A DNA stretch of 64,000 nucleotides from Orientallactaga sibirica (Eukaryota > Chordata > Mammalia > Rodentia > Dipodidae): assembly GCA_036365145.1 (NCBI GenBank), contig JAEOAD010000001.1, positions 100,537,501 to 100,601,500 on the forward strand, given 5' to 3'. Below, one piece after another: positions 36,216-44,473 of the stretch. Below the pieces are notes generated by a model. The model ran no database searches. It saw only the letters and a program-made list of their open reading frames with translations, and was not told the DNA's origin. The position numbers were made by a program, and so were the translations under genes. Each line of letters starts with the position of its first letter. Position 1 is the stretch's first letter.

Positions 36216-36334
36216 ATTTGCAGCTTGATCAGACTCCTGTCTTGCTGTCGGTTCCTTGTGTCTTTTGTCCCTTTCATTTCAGGTTCTCTAGGGTCCATGC
36301 TCCCGTTGAAGCCCCACTGGCTGGGGCAGGATAT

Positions 36335-37505
36335 AAAGATGAAGCTGGAAAGGAGGCATCTATCTCATAGCAGCAGTCAGTATCTGTACTTTGTAGAGCT
36401 TATTCTTCAGTACCTAGTACATTAACCATAAAACATTAGGACCTCACACCTGAGAATCTGATCTTGAAGGAGAGTCTCTGATGAATGCCCCAGTAAATTT
36501 TACAAGTTTGAACTTACCAAAACTGGCCACAGGTGATATGACAACACCACAAATCACCCTTTCTTGTAATGAAGATCAGGTAGTGAGAAGTCAATAGAAG
36601 CCTTGCTGCCTGCCTTGCTAATAGTCTAAACTTACTAACACTGTAACCAGAACTGTAGCTGGTGAGCCCTTGAGGTGGTGATTATCCTTGTGCCTTTGGG
36701 TTAATAACTTCCTTTTTACTTCAATCAACCAGACACAAACAAAAGTAAAAGATCATGAAAGTCAGTTTAGGTTGCCAGTAGACATAAGAAGTCAGACCTG
36801 AGACCAGCATGACATTATGAGAAAAGCCCAAGAGGCCATACTGGGAAAGAGTTCACCACAGAAAGGGTACAAAGTAGATCAAGATCAACTTGACTGAGTG
36901 TCTGTAGCATAGGCATCCCTGAGATCTGTTGAGAATGAAGAGGCTATAGAAACACAGCAGGCTCATGAAGAGTAAGTGTTCAGGATCAGTCAACCTCCTC
37001 TCCTACATTTTTTGAACAATTCCATTCTGAGAATGATGGAGTTACTTCCACCAAGTCAAAGGATAGTATTTCTATATAGAGAGTGTGATGGGACTCGAGG
37101 TTTCAAACCCCATCACAGTAGATGCACAGGTCTCTCACAGAGTGGAGAAAAGATAAAGTCTGGAGCTGAATGGAGTCATGCAGGAGCTGTGAAAGTTCAG
37201 TAGAGATTCAAAGTCCTGAGTCTCTTCAAAGTTCAAGTTGGAATGTGATGAATTCAAACATAAAGTATTGACTAAAAGTAGTAGAAATCATGGAACAATT
37301 TCCAGAATATTGAACCACATAACCCATGAATTCCAAAAATCACAGGTTTGGACAGTGTTTTGACAGCTAGAAACATTATTCCTTAATTGTATAAAATAAT
37401 TTTTACATGAAAAGTTTGTGTATTTTAATTTAGAAATATATCATCACTTCCTATCTTACTTTAGCAATGCTGTGTAGATATTAATATAAAAACTATTAAT
37501 AGGAT
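36335..37505. other. Unassigned, moderately GC-rich
   Basis: About 1.2 kb of complex sequence without a recognised repeat. Frames of 66 and 75 codons (36,225-36,425 and 36,976-37,203) have no likeness I know. It might be an old retroviral interior or unique DNA. Confidence 0.35.
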
Positions 37506-37506
37506 A

Positions 37507-37507
<1 letters not shown>

Positions 37508-37550
<43 letters not shown>
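37508..37550. repeat. (AC)n(TA)n microsatellite
   Basis: About 14 AC units run directly into about 7 TA units. Confidence 0.97.
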
Positions 37551-37551
<1 letters not shown>

Positions 37552-37559
37552 ATTTATTT

Positions 37560-38345
37560 TAACTTTACATTCATGTAGATGCCTTTGATAGACTCCTCTG
37601 TGTCCTCCCCACTCTGAAGGGACCCGCCTCATTGGGAAATGTGTGTCGTGCATTGTGGGGGTAGCCAACAGTTATGGGGAAGAGGCAATGTCTCTGTGCA
37701 TAATGACCCAACTTGTGGCTCTAACACTCTTTCCACCCCCTCTTCCATGAATTTCCCTAAGCCATGTTGGGTTCATTTTAGTTCTACTTCAGTGATGAGG
37801 TCTTGGGTGACTCTTCTCTGGATCTCTGGTTTAGTAGGAGTTGAAGGTGCTACATGGGGGAAAATGACCACCATCTGTCCAAACAACTCGTAGTCAAAGC
37901 TGCTCAGAAGTAAACAACCTGACGTGATGCTCAAACAAGTGCACTAGTGGCACACAGCCATGGTGGGTAACCAACTGCTCTTGATTTGGCTAACAGATCC
38001 ACTCAGTGGAATGGAACTCATAGCTGGAACTGGGAAACAAATCAAAACCATGTCCAAAAAATGAGCCCATTCTCCAATATCAAGCTCCCACCAATCATGG
38101 ACTATAAGAGGGCCTACACATATAAAATTGTCTCTAAAATAATAATGGCTATCCCATCTATCTGGTGCTGACTTCTCTCTTCATTGGAAAATTTGCTTCT
38201 CGTTTTCAGATGGATGCCAAACCTGAGAGGAGGATCAGCCTATCTCACCTCACCAGGGCCCCAGCTGAAACCATAGAGTAACGGGGGAAATGGGCAAGAG
38301 TGTTGCTTTCTCTGTGAACCTGACACCAGCACAAGGGTGAAGGAG
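37560..38345 (-). mobile_element. L1 3' UTR, antisense
   Basis: T-rich left end, then 'gtcgtgcattgtgggg', 'cactctttccaccccctctt', 'acttcagtgatgaggtcttg', followed by 'catagctggaactgggaaac', 'caagctcccaccaatcatgg' and 'ggtgctgacttctctcttca'. Both halves recur at 47.57-48.26 kb, but there one half is inverted relative to the other. The 84-codon frame at 37,639-37,893 belongs to this UTR. Confidence 0.65.
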
Positions 38346-38363
38346 ACAGACACATAGGACAGT

Positions 38364-38574
38364 ATTTTTAATATTTTTATTTATTTATTTTTAAGCAGAG
38401 AGACATAGAACAAAGGCAGAGAGAATAGGAGTACTAGGGACTCCATCCACTGCAAACAGACCATAGATACATGCACCACTTTGTGCATCTTGTTCTATGT
38501 AGGCACTGGGGAATTGAACCTGGGTCAATAGGCTTTGCAAGGAAGTCTTAACCACAGAGCCATCTCTTAAGCCC
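38364..38574 (-). mobile_element. B2-superfamily SINE
   Basis: 'tatttttatttatttatttt', 'gagagacatagaacaaaggc', 'gcaccactttgtgcatcttg' and head 'cacagagccatctcttaagc', reversed. Confidence 0.92.
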
Positions 38575-38579
38575 CTATT

Positions 38580-39139
38580 TTTTTTAAATGAAAAGTCAAC
38601 TACTAGAGATTTGCTATTATTTTGGGAAATTTTACTCTTTACTCTTATTAGAAATGTTATTGAGGAATTTTATCCTTGTTGCAACACAACATATTATATT
38701 ATCAAGGAAAGCCTTTTAATTGTGATAAAGCAAATATATTACCTGGTAATAGTAGGCAGAGCCAAATACAGCAAAGTTTCAGCTAATCAGCACACAAATC
38801 AAGTACAGCCAGAGAAAGCTTAATCTGATAGCTTGGTCATAAGCAATTCAGACAATATCTTGAACCTTTATTCTGTAAAACCCATATTGCCACCTATTTA
38901 CAGAGAAAAATACACATTCTGATTCAGCACCTGTTCTTCACTGATGCATAGGTGCATATCACAGTCAAGCTCATTTTTCTCACTTTGTTTTGTTTATGGA
39001 AGCATTATCTTTCATTTTTAATACAACTTTCTTTAGCAAATCTCTTATTCAGGAAAATTAGGCTATTACCAATTTTATGACATTGTGAACCCCTAGCTTC
39101 TTCAGCCATTCCATGTAGACTGAAAACCTAACACATTCT
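38580..39139. other. No recognised feature
   Basis: AT-rich DNA. The 70-codon frame at 38,611-38,823 has no recognisable domain. Confidence 0.4.
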
Positions 39140-39288
39140 AGAAATCTTTCAAGATTTCAGCACCAGATTTGGACTGCTGAAGTATCCAGCTTTAGGAACC
39201 AAGTAATTACTTGGTTTTGGGGATCTTCAACATGCATACTGCCACTGTTGGAAGACCCAGCCAGCTTCCAGCCCTTATTGATTAAGGA

Positions 39289-39337
<49 letters not shown>

Positions 39338-39420
39338 ATATACATACATAAATATATATATTTGCATACATACATACATGCTATCAGTTCTGTTATTCTA
39401 GAGAACCATGACTAATACAC
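39140..39420. mobile_element. Old interspersed repeat with (TA)n insert, family uncertain
   Basis: 'cttccagcccttattgatta', a (TA)n tract at 39,292-39,334, then 'gttctgttattctagagaac' and 'catgactaatacac'. A block of this kind (TA repeat, then 'ggttctgtttctctggagaa', 'ccctgactaata') is common across mammals. I cannot name the family. Confidence 0.4.
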
Positions 39421-39890
39421 CTTGGAACAAAGACTAATCAACTTGTGACCAAGGATCAAAGATTTCTGCTTCAATAGCACTGAACTATGAATCAGGAACT
39501 CTTAGAGCTAGCATTGGTGCCTTTACTTATCTTCTGTCTCAGTATGCATATTAGAAGATAAAAGAGTTTAAAAGGTACTATAATAAAACATCTGTCATAT
39601 TTAGTATGCATTTTGGAGAAAATATATATGTTTTTATCATGATTAGACTCAGCAACTTGTTTTTGCTCAGTGCAGCATTAATTTCACCACCTTTATGGAA
39701 ACAGAAAATTAAAAGTTAATCTTGAATCAACAATAATTTTATGTGAAAGGCAATGAAACTGCAATGAGCTAGGACTTGATCCTAAAATATTCAAGCAAGT
39801 TTTATGTAAGTTCGCAGTAAAATGTTCAGACATTTGGCCCAAACCTGATCATCTACTGAATGCATGATCTGGAAGAGATAATTGAAACTT
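39421..39890. other. No recognised feature
   Basis: AT-rich DNA into which the retrovirus inserted at 39,896/39,897. Confidence 0.4.
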
Positions 39891-39896
39891 TCTAAG

Positions 39897-40300
39897 TGTT
39901 GGGCCCTAAGAGGCCCAGGTGTGAGGCCTAGTGGAACTTTCTGAGCGTGACTAGAGTTTAGCGACCTGTCTTTGGCCTGCTTCTGCTTAAGAGTGACTCA
40001 GCAAGGCCTAAGCCGAAACTGCTTCCACGCAGCTACTGCTGACGTGGTGAAATAATATTGGCCCTTACACCTTTTTCCCATCCTGAGACACACCCTCTTT
40101 CTCAAAACTATATATATACCCTCTCATTACAATAAGACAAGTTCCTGCCTCGACATGACTCCTGGCTCAGTGTGTTTTTTCTCTCTGGTGTTTTGGGGGA
40201 GGGTCAGAGCCGCCGACACCCATCTTCCCGCTCAGCCTCAAGAAAAGCCACTGAATCAGTTCTTTCTTCTGCTCTACCTGCTGGGGGAGGGAAACCGGCA
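39897..40300 (+). mobile_element. 5' LTR of the retrovirus
   Basis: It begins 'tgttgggccctaagaggccc' (containing the palindrome gggccctaagaggccc) and ends 'gggagggaaaccggca'. Nearly collinear with the 3' LTR. It carries a TATA-like run at 40,109-40,118. No canonical AATAAA: 'aataag' at 40,131 is the closest. Confidence 0.95.
40109..40136 (+). promoter_or_regulatory. TATA-like run and weak polyadenylation signal in the 5' LTR
   Basis: 'tatatatata' at 40,109-40,118 and 'aataag' at about 40,131. The 3' LTR has a longer (TA)n at the same place, so this part mutates by slippage. Confidence 0.45.
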
Positions 40301-40303
40301 GAC

Positions 40304-40321
40304 TGGTGCCCTGTGTGAGGA
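40304..40321 (+). other. Candidate primer-binding site
   Basis: 'tggtgccctgtgtgagga' starts 3 bases after the LTR end, where a primer site should lie. TGG fits a tRNA CCA end, and TGGTGCC is also the start of tRNA-Phe sites as in IAP elements, but the remainder does not match a tRNA I can name. Confidence 0.4.
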
Positions 40322-40454
40322 CCTCTCTTTCCTGCCTATGGAAAAACATGGAAGTATGCTGACAAGCTAATCGGACTGCAGATGGGTGTACCCTCATAAA
40401 TTATGAGGTAATCTTCATATCTAATATTCTAACCTTTGCTTCTGTAACCTGTGC

Positions 40455-40850
40455 TTGCTTCAACATCTTTTCATTCCTTTCTCTTTCCTTTCATTTCCGG
40501 GTTTCCCTCAAGCCAGATCTGCGGCACCTGTATTTCTAAACGGGTCATATGTTCCTGGTGGACACACCACGTGGGCAGACCTAGAGGAGACTCAACACGT
40601 GGGCAGACCTGGAGGAAACTCAAAGCGTTTTGCCCCCTCAATTGAGTGGGGGCTCCATCTCATAAGACAGAACAAACCTGTTGGGGAGATCTACTCCCAT
40701 CTGTACTGTGGTATCATTGAGCCGTCCCCTAAGGACACAGGCTCGTCTGGCCATCATGGATCTAAGTCTAAACTCAATTCTGCAGTATGTTTAGCTATTT
40801 TTGGGGCCTTTATGCTTGTGTTGTACTCATGTGTATTACTGTTGCCCTAA
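40455..40850 (+). CDS. Unassigned 131-codon frame in the retroviral interior
   Basis: The longest uninterrupted frame in the first part of the interior. It starts ATG at 40,455 and ends in a hydrophobic stretch of about 20 residues ('VCLAIFGAFMLVLYSCVLLL', residues ~110-129), which could span a membrane. The middle is encoded partly by two 28-bp direct repeats. It lies where gag would begin, but shows no gag major homology region and no zinc knuckle. It could be a fragment of a leader, an accessory reading frame or envelope moved by deletion, or chance. An overlapping frame, 40,787-41,026, is also hydrophobic. I do not recognise either, and the retrovirus is defective. Confidence 0.3.
   Translation: MLQHLFIPFSFLSFPGFPQARSAAPVFLNGSYVPGGHTTWADLEETQHVGRPGGNSKRFAPSIEWGLHLIRQNKPVGEIYSHLYCGIIEPSPKDTGSSGHHGSKSKLNSAVCLAIFGAFMLVLYSCVLLLP
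40568..40623. repeat. Two 28-bp direct repeats
   Basis: Units at 40,568-40,595 and 40,596-40,623, both starting 'cacgtgggcagacct' and ending 'aactcaa' or 'gactcaa', with three mismatches. Each contains CACGTG, an E-box core. Confidence 0.93.
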
Positions 40851-41026
40851 TTTTACAAATACTCCTCCTACAATGTGGCTTAAAAGTAAAACCAAAAAAC
40901 CTCCATGGCTTTTGGGACAAAACTTTTATTTTAGCCCCATGGATTAGATCAATTCTCCTTGCCTTAATTGCCAGCCTTCAAGGCTTCTCCGTGAAGGAGT
41001 TCATTTTTGCCCTTAACAAAAACTGA

Positions 41027-41766
41027 AGGAAAAACTAAAACTGGCTTTTAAAATCTCGTCCTCCCAAGGATGCCACCCAAACCCCCAAACCGCCATGGCC
41101 AGCTGTCTTTTCAGCCCGTAACTGCCGCCTGTGGCAATAGCGCTCACAACCACCCCTCCCCCTCTTTAGCCTTAAAAGAAAAAAATACAGAGGACTTTAT
41201 TAAAACTGGGTTACTAACATAAGGGATGGCTACATTTTGCTATCCAGGCCCAAAAAGTTTAATCAAGATTAAATTTATAGTGAACTGATGTGCTTGACTA
41301 AAGATAACGGACTGAGATTTTAAGATTTTAAGTTTAAAAACCTCAAACAAGTTAAAAATATATAAACACTAAGACTAATTTTAGGTTAATGGAGTTTTGC
41401 TATTGTCAACACATTAGAAATCTTAAGGAAGGTTAAAAAAAAAAGGTGGCCTGACTGCTTTACATTAAAACAATGGAGAGGATGCCTGAGGAAAGACTGG
41501 TAGGAATGCAAACTCTTGGAAGCAGTTGAGTGGAGAAAAAACCTGCTTTTCAAGGCTATGATTTATTTCGTCCCTAAATTAAGAATATGGCTATGTCCTA
41601 CACACCATTGCCCCACCCTTCACTGGCTTCCCATTAACGTAGGGCTAAAGGCAACATCCAGGCCCTGGTACCCCACCCCCCTCTCCGATCTGGCTTTTAT
41701 CTGTAAGGCAGCCCAGAAACAGGTCCTTTTACATACAATGGGCCATCCATCTCCAGACTTACTGAA
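41027..41766 (+). pseudogene. Retroviral interior, unreadable part
   Basis: Between the unassigned frames and the RNase H remnant the sequence has many stops in all phases. It probably contains decayed gag or pol. A 102-codon frame at 41,516-41,824 overlaps the RNase H remnant in another phase and is not the pol frame. Confidence 0.5.
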
Positions 41767-41913
41767 CCCATTCACTCACACACTGGTCTGCCTAACTTTA
41801 TTGCTAATGGGGATTCACAGGTAGACAAATTTATTACTGCTTCCTCCTTGCCACCCTTAGAACAAGCTAAACGTTTACACCAAATGTTCCATCCATCCCC
41901 CTTACTAATTCAA
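41767..41913 (+). pseudogene. pol: pol remnant: RNase H end and integrase start
   Basis: One phase reads 'HSHTGLPNFIANGDSQVDKF' followed by '...LEQAKRLHQMFH'. The first part matches the end of betaretroviral RNase H (motif HSGLPG..AEGN..AD). The second matches the start of the integrase zinc-binding domain, H-x3-H type. The frame is cut after 'FHPSPL' by the tRNA-like insert at 41,914. In the intact family these domains degrade RNA of the RNA-DNA hybrid and bind viral DNA ends. Here both are partial and dead. Confidence 0.75.
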
Positions 41914-41946
41914 GCCTGGCTAGCTCAGTCGGTAGAGCATGGGACT
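41914..41946 (+). ncRNA. 5' half of tRNA-Lys, 33 nt, retroposed
   Basis: 'gcctggctagctcagtcggt' plus 'agagcatgggact' matches the first 33 bases of mammalian tRNA-Lys(CTT) with one or two changes: acceptor 5' strand, D arm and anticodon 5' strand. It stops exactly before the anticodon, and no 3' half follows. It is a fragment, not a gene. Confidence 0.8.
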
Positions 41947-41965
41947 AAGCCCGTTTCCTACTTAA

Positions 41966-42166
41966 TGTCACTGGGGGGCTGGTCTTAAGGTGTTAATGGT
42001 GGGTTTAAGATTCCATTGTAAAGATATACAAAGTGTGCCCAGTAGGAGTTCCTAAAGTGTCCTGGAATTTTGGGCTGTAGTTTTTGCTTCTGTGTGCTGT
42101 GTGGCTGATTGATTTTTTTGTTCTCTTTTGCTTGGCCCTAAGGCAGGCCAACCTCTTCTGCCATTC
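41966..42166 (+). mobile_element. MaLR-type LTR fragment inside the retrovirus
   Basis: 'aatgtcactggggggctggt', 'cttaaggtgttaatggtg', 'gattccattgtaaagatat' and 'cttctgtgtgctgtgtggct' match positions in the middle of the complete LTR at 43,353-43,743. Both ends of the LTR are absent. It follows the tRNA half after about 20 unassigned bases. Confidence 0.85.
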
Positions 42167-42223
42167 TGCGTCAGGATAATACAATCTCAAAAGGTACACG
42201 CTTCCACTTATTAATCCACATAA

Positions 42224-42556
42224 ATTAAAGAGGCCTTAAACATAAATAAAATTGTCCAAACTTACAAATCCTGTCAGCCTTTCCTCCAGGTACCTCCTCT
42301 TAAATCTACAGAAGCCAATCCTCGAGGGCTACGCCCTAATCACCTTTGGCAGATTGATGTTACACCCTATTCTCCATTTAAAAAACTTAAATATATTTTT
42401 CTCTCAGTTAATACTTTCTCCCATGCTTGCTGGGCATCAGCACATGCCGGGAAAAAGACTAAACATGCTTTTAGCCATATGCTTCAATACTTTGCCACCC
42501 TTAAATTTCCAGATCAAGTCAAATTTTCTAATACCCACGGGGCCAGGCCATCGTAA
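42224..42556 (+). pseudogene. pol: pol remnant: integrase zinc domain end and core
   Basis: This phase reads '...NKIVQTYKSCQPFLQVPPL', then 'NPRGLRPNHLWQIDVT' and 'YIFLSVNTFSHACW', and stops at 42,554. LWQ-x-DVT with the first catalytic Asp, and the 'F-S-x-x-x-W' stretch after it, are typical of betaretrovirus-like integrase cores. The first Cys of the CxxC zinc pair is Tyr (YKSC). The second catalytic Asp motif (TDNGPAY in relatives) is not present, and the 'GQAIV' that precedes the catalytic Glu appears only in another phase at about 42,540. So about 30-50 residues are deleted and the phase is lost. Confidence 0.8.
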
Positions 42557-42962
42557 ACAAAAACAAAAGGGGGAATCCCTACCCCCACATGACCAACTAA
42601 AAAAGGCATTATTAACCCTAGATATTTTAAATTTTTCTAAAGAAGATAGACACTTGTCCCCTCTTCAAAAACATTGGACCTCAGCTGTTACTTACAGCTC
42701 CATCTGGGTCAAATGGAGGGACCCATTGACTGGGGCCTGGAGAGGACCAGACCCCCTCCTCACAGCAGGGAGAGGATTTAGATGTGTCTTTCCTCAAGAG
42801 AAAAAAAGACCCATTTGGGTACCAGCAAGAGACTTAAAATATTTACCGCAACAAGGGGACAATAACAATCAACTCTCCAGGGAGTATTCCACCCCTGAGA
42901 ACTGTGCCTCTGTTTCTTCCCCAGGAACGATTGGAGTTGTGGATGCTGCTAGACCAAAATGA
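42541..42962 (+). pseudogene. pol: pol remnant: integrase C-terminal domain
   Basis: The frame that ends at 42,962 has a foreign-phase start. From about 42,541 it reads 'KQKQKGESLPPHDQLKKALL', then 'WVKWRDPLTGAWRGPDPLL', 'GRGFRCVFPQ' and 'PIWVPARDL'. The W-K-(W)-DPLTG-x-W-x-GPDP-(V/L)L pattern is the DNA-binding C-terminal domain of class II integrases. After it comes a Gln/Asn-rich tail. The last bases overlap the start of the envelope-type frame, as pol and env often do. The 236-codon frame as a whole is not one ancestral protein. Confidence 0.8.
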
Positions 42963-43264
42963 AGCCAAAAAAGCTCCAGAAAGATTTGAAAAAGAGGAGA
43001 TGGGACTTCCAAGACAACCCGTTGTGGATGGGCTTACATGGCTTTTTACCCTACCTTCTCCCTCCCCTTGAACCCCTCCTTCTCCTTCTTCTTATCCTCA
43101 CTCTCTGGCCCTGTGTAATTAATAAGATTACACAATTCATTCACCCACAGCTAGAGGCAATTAAACTTCATCAGGTCAAAATACCACAGGCTCGCAACTC
43201 AGGAGCCAGGCTCTTACTGGCTGTCCACCTTGTGTCCCTCCCCCACCCTCCATCGAACCAATGA
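42959..43264 (+). pseudogene. env: env remnant: transmembrane tail
   Basis: A 101-codon frame contains 'GFLPYLLPPLEPLLLLLLIL' followed by 'TLWPCVINKITQFI' and 'LEAIKL'. A long leucine-rich span, then a Pro-Cys pair, then 'N(K/R)(I/L)xxFIxxxLxxIK' is the membrane anchor and cytoplasmic start of gammaretrovirus/D-type transmembrane subunits. The surface subunit, fusion peptide and immunosuppressive-domain region are absent because env is joined almost directly to pol. The 3' third is out of register or foreign. No function is expected. Confidence 0.7.
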
Positions 43265-43352
43265 AGGGTAAGATCTCAGACAGGCTGAGACAACCTAAGA
43301 CAGGTCATGGAGTGGCTTTTCAATGGGCTGCAGGCATGGTACCCAGTGATGG

Positions 43353-43743
43353 TGTGGTAGTTTGAATATATGTCCCCCAATATATTCAGGGTTTTACTAC
43401 TTATAGTTTGCATCTGCAATCACCTTGCTAGAGGCAATGTCACTGGGGGCTGGTCTTAAGGTGTTAATGGTGTGGGTTTGAGATTCCATTGTAAAGATAT
43501 GCAAATGTGCCTAGCAGGAGTTCCTGAAGTGTGCTGTGTGACCTTTTGGCTGTAGTTTTGCTCTGTGTGCTGTGTGGCTGGTTGGCTTTTGCTCTCTCTG
43601 CCTGGCCTTGTGAGAGCAGGCCACTACTTCTGCCTTTATGGAACTTCCCCTGGATCTGTAAGCTTCAATAAATAATATCCCTTCCTCCATAACTGTGCCT
43701 GGTCTGGAAGTTCATCTCAGCGAACCTGAAGCTGCCTGCTACA
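43353..43743 (+). mobile_element. Complete solo MaLR-type LTR inside the retrovirus
   Basis: Starts 'tgtggtagtttgaatatatg', ends 'gctgcctgctaca', with 'cttcaataaataatatccct' near the end. A perfect 5-bp duplication 'gatgg' is present at 43,348-43,352 and 43,744-43,748, as expected for class III/MaLR. It interrupts the region between env and the polypurine tract and is therefore younger than the retrovirus. Confidence 0.95.
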
Positions 43744-43809
43744 GATGGGTAAGATCCCCAGAGGGGGACAACCTAAGACAGGGGCCATCATCTCCGCCGT
43801 TCTTACAAA

Positions 43810-43824
43810 AACAAAAGGGGGAGA
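43810..43824 (+). other. Polypurine tract
   Basis: 'aacaaaagggggaga' lies directly before the 3' LTR, the position of the primer for plus-strand DNA. Confidence 0.85.
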
Positions 43825-44230
43825 CGTTGGGCCCTAAGAGGCCCAGGTGTGAGGCCTAGTGGAACTTTCTGAGCGTGACTAGAGTTTAGCGACCTGACTT
43901 TGGCCTACTTCCACTTAAGAGTGACTCAGCAAGGCCTAAGCCGAAACTGCCTCCTCACAGCTAATGCTAACGTGGTGAAATAATATTGGCCCTTACACCT
44001 TTTTCCCATCCTGAGACCCACCCTCTTTCTCAAAACTGTATATATATATATACCCTCTCATTACAATAAGACGAGTTCCTGCCTCAACATGACTCCTGGA
44101 TCAGTGTGTTTTTTCTCTCCGGTGTTTTGGGGTGGGTCTGAGCCGCCGACACCCATCTTCCCGCTCAGTCAAGAAAAGCCACTGAATCGGCTCTTTCTTC
44201 TGCTCTACTGCCGGGGGAGGGAAACCGGCA
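43825..44230 (+). mobile_element. 3' LTR of the retrovirus
   Basis: Starts 'cgttgggccctaagaggccc' (the usual TG has become CG) and ends 'gggagggaaaccggca'. It differs from the 5' LTR by a (TA)n expansion at 44,039-44,052, a few 1-2 base indels and about 20 substitutions. Confidence 0.95.
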
Positions 44231-44473
44231 TCTTAGTCTTCATGAGCCCATCTAACTTTTTAGTTAATTTCATGTGAAAACCATAGCACAGGATGTGATA
44301 TATGCCTCTGAAATCCCAAACTATTTTCATATGTCCATTTTGCCAGGTTTTAAGTAACATGATATATTTTTATAAATACATAGCACATAACCCTTCTGTT
44401 TCCATCATGGATAACATGTTTATTATTTATGTATATAGACCCTTCACAAATAGCTATTTTGAATAGCATCTAG

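Larger units (their letters stand above)
35855..36328 (+). mobile_element. Solo LTR, class II ERV type
   Basis: TGTGGGGAAC at the start and GCTGGGGCA at the end, flanked by an exact 6-bp duplication 'ggatat' (35,849-35,854 and 36,329-36,334). Six bases is the usual size for class II (betaretrovirus-like) elements. TATAAAAG at 36,189 and AATAAA at 36,210 lie close together, as in some class II LTRs with short R. U3 carries a triplicated 40-bp unit. No interior follows. Family not recognised. Short frames over it are not genes. Confidence 0.85.
39897..44230 (+). mobile_element. Endogenous retrovirus, class II-like, internally deleted
   Basis: Two like-oriented LTRs of 404 and 406 bp enclose 3.5 kb. 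Flanks tctaag (39,891-39,896) and tcttag (44,231-44,236) make a 6-bp duplication with one mismatch. Parts in order: LTR, possible primer site, an unassigned frame, a degenerate RNase H/integrase segment, an envelope transmembrane tail, a polypurine tract and LTR. Gag, protease, reverse transcriptase and envelope surface part are missing or unrecognisable. The interior is frameshifted, so it is non-functional. By eye the LTRs differ at about 20 substitutions plus a few small indels, roughly 5 percent, so the copy is neither very young nor ancient. I cannot assign the family; the rodent mys/MYSERV group is a possibility from memory only. Confidence 0.88.

Noticed and set aside
40155..40370. 71-codon frame and its reverse partner at 40,167-40,397
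   Set aside because: Both cross the 5' LTR and leader; LTR sequence is not coding here.
41914..41986. Complete tRNA-Lys gene
   Set aside because: Only the first 33 bases match. Anticodon, T arm and 3' acceptor strand are missing.
42252..42962. 236-codon frame taken as one protein
   Set aside because: The first part is out of the integrase phase and only the second part is pol. It is a chance fusion of phases in a decayed retrovirus.
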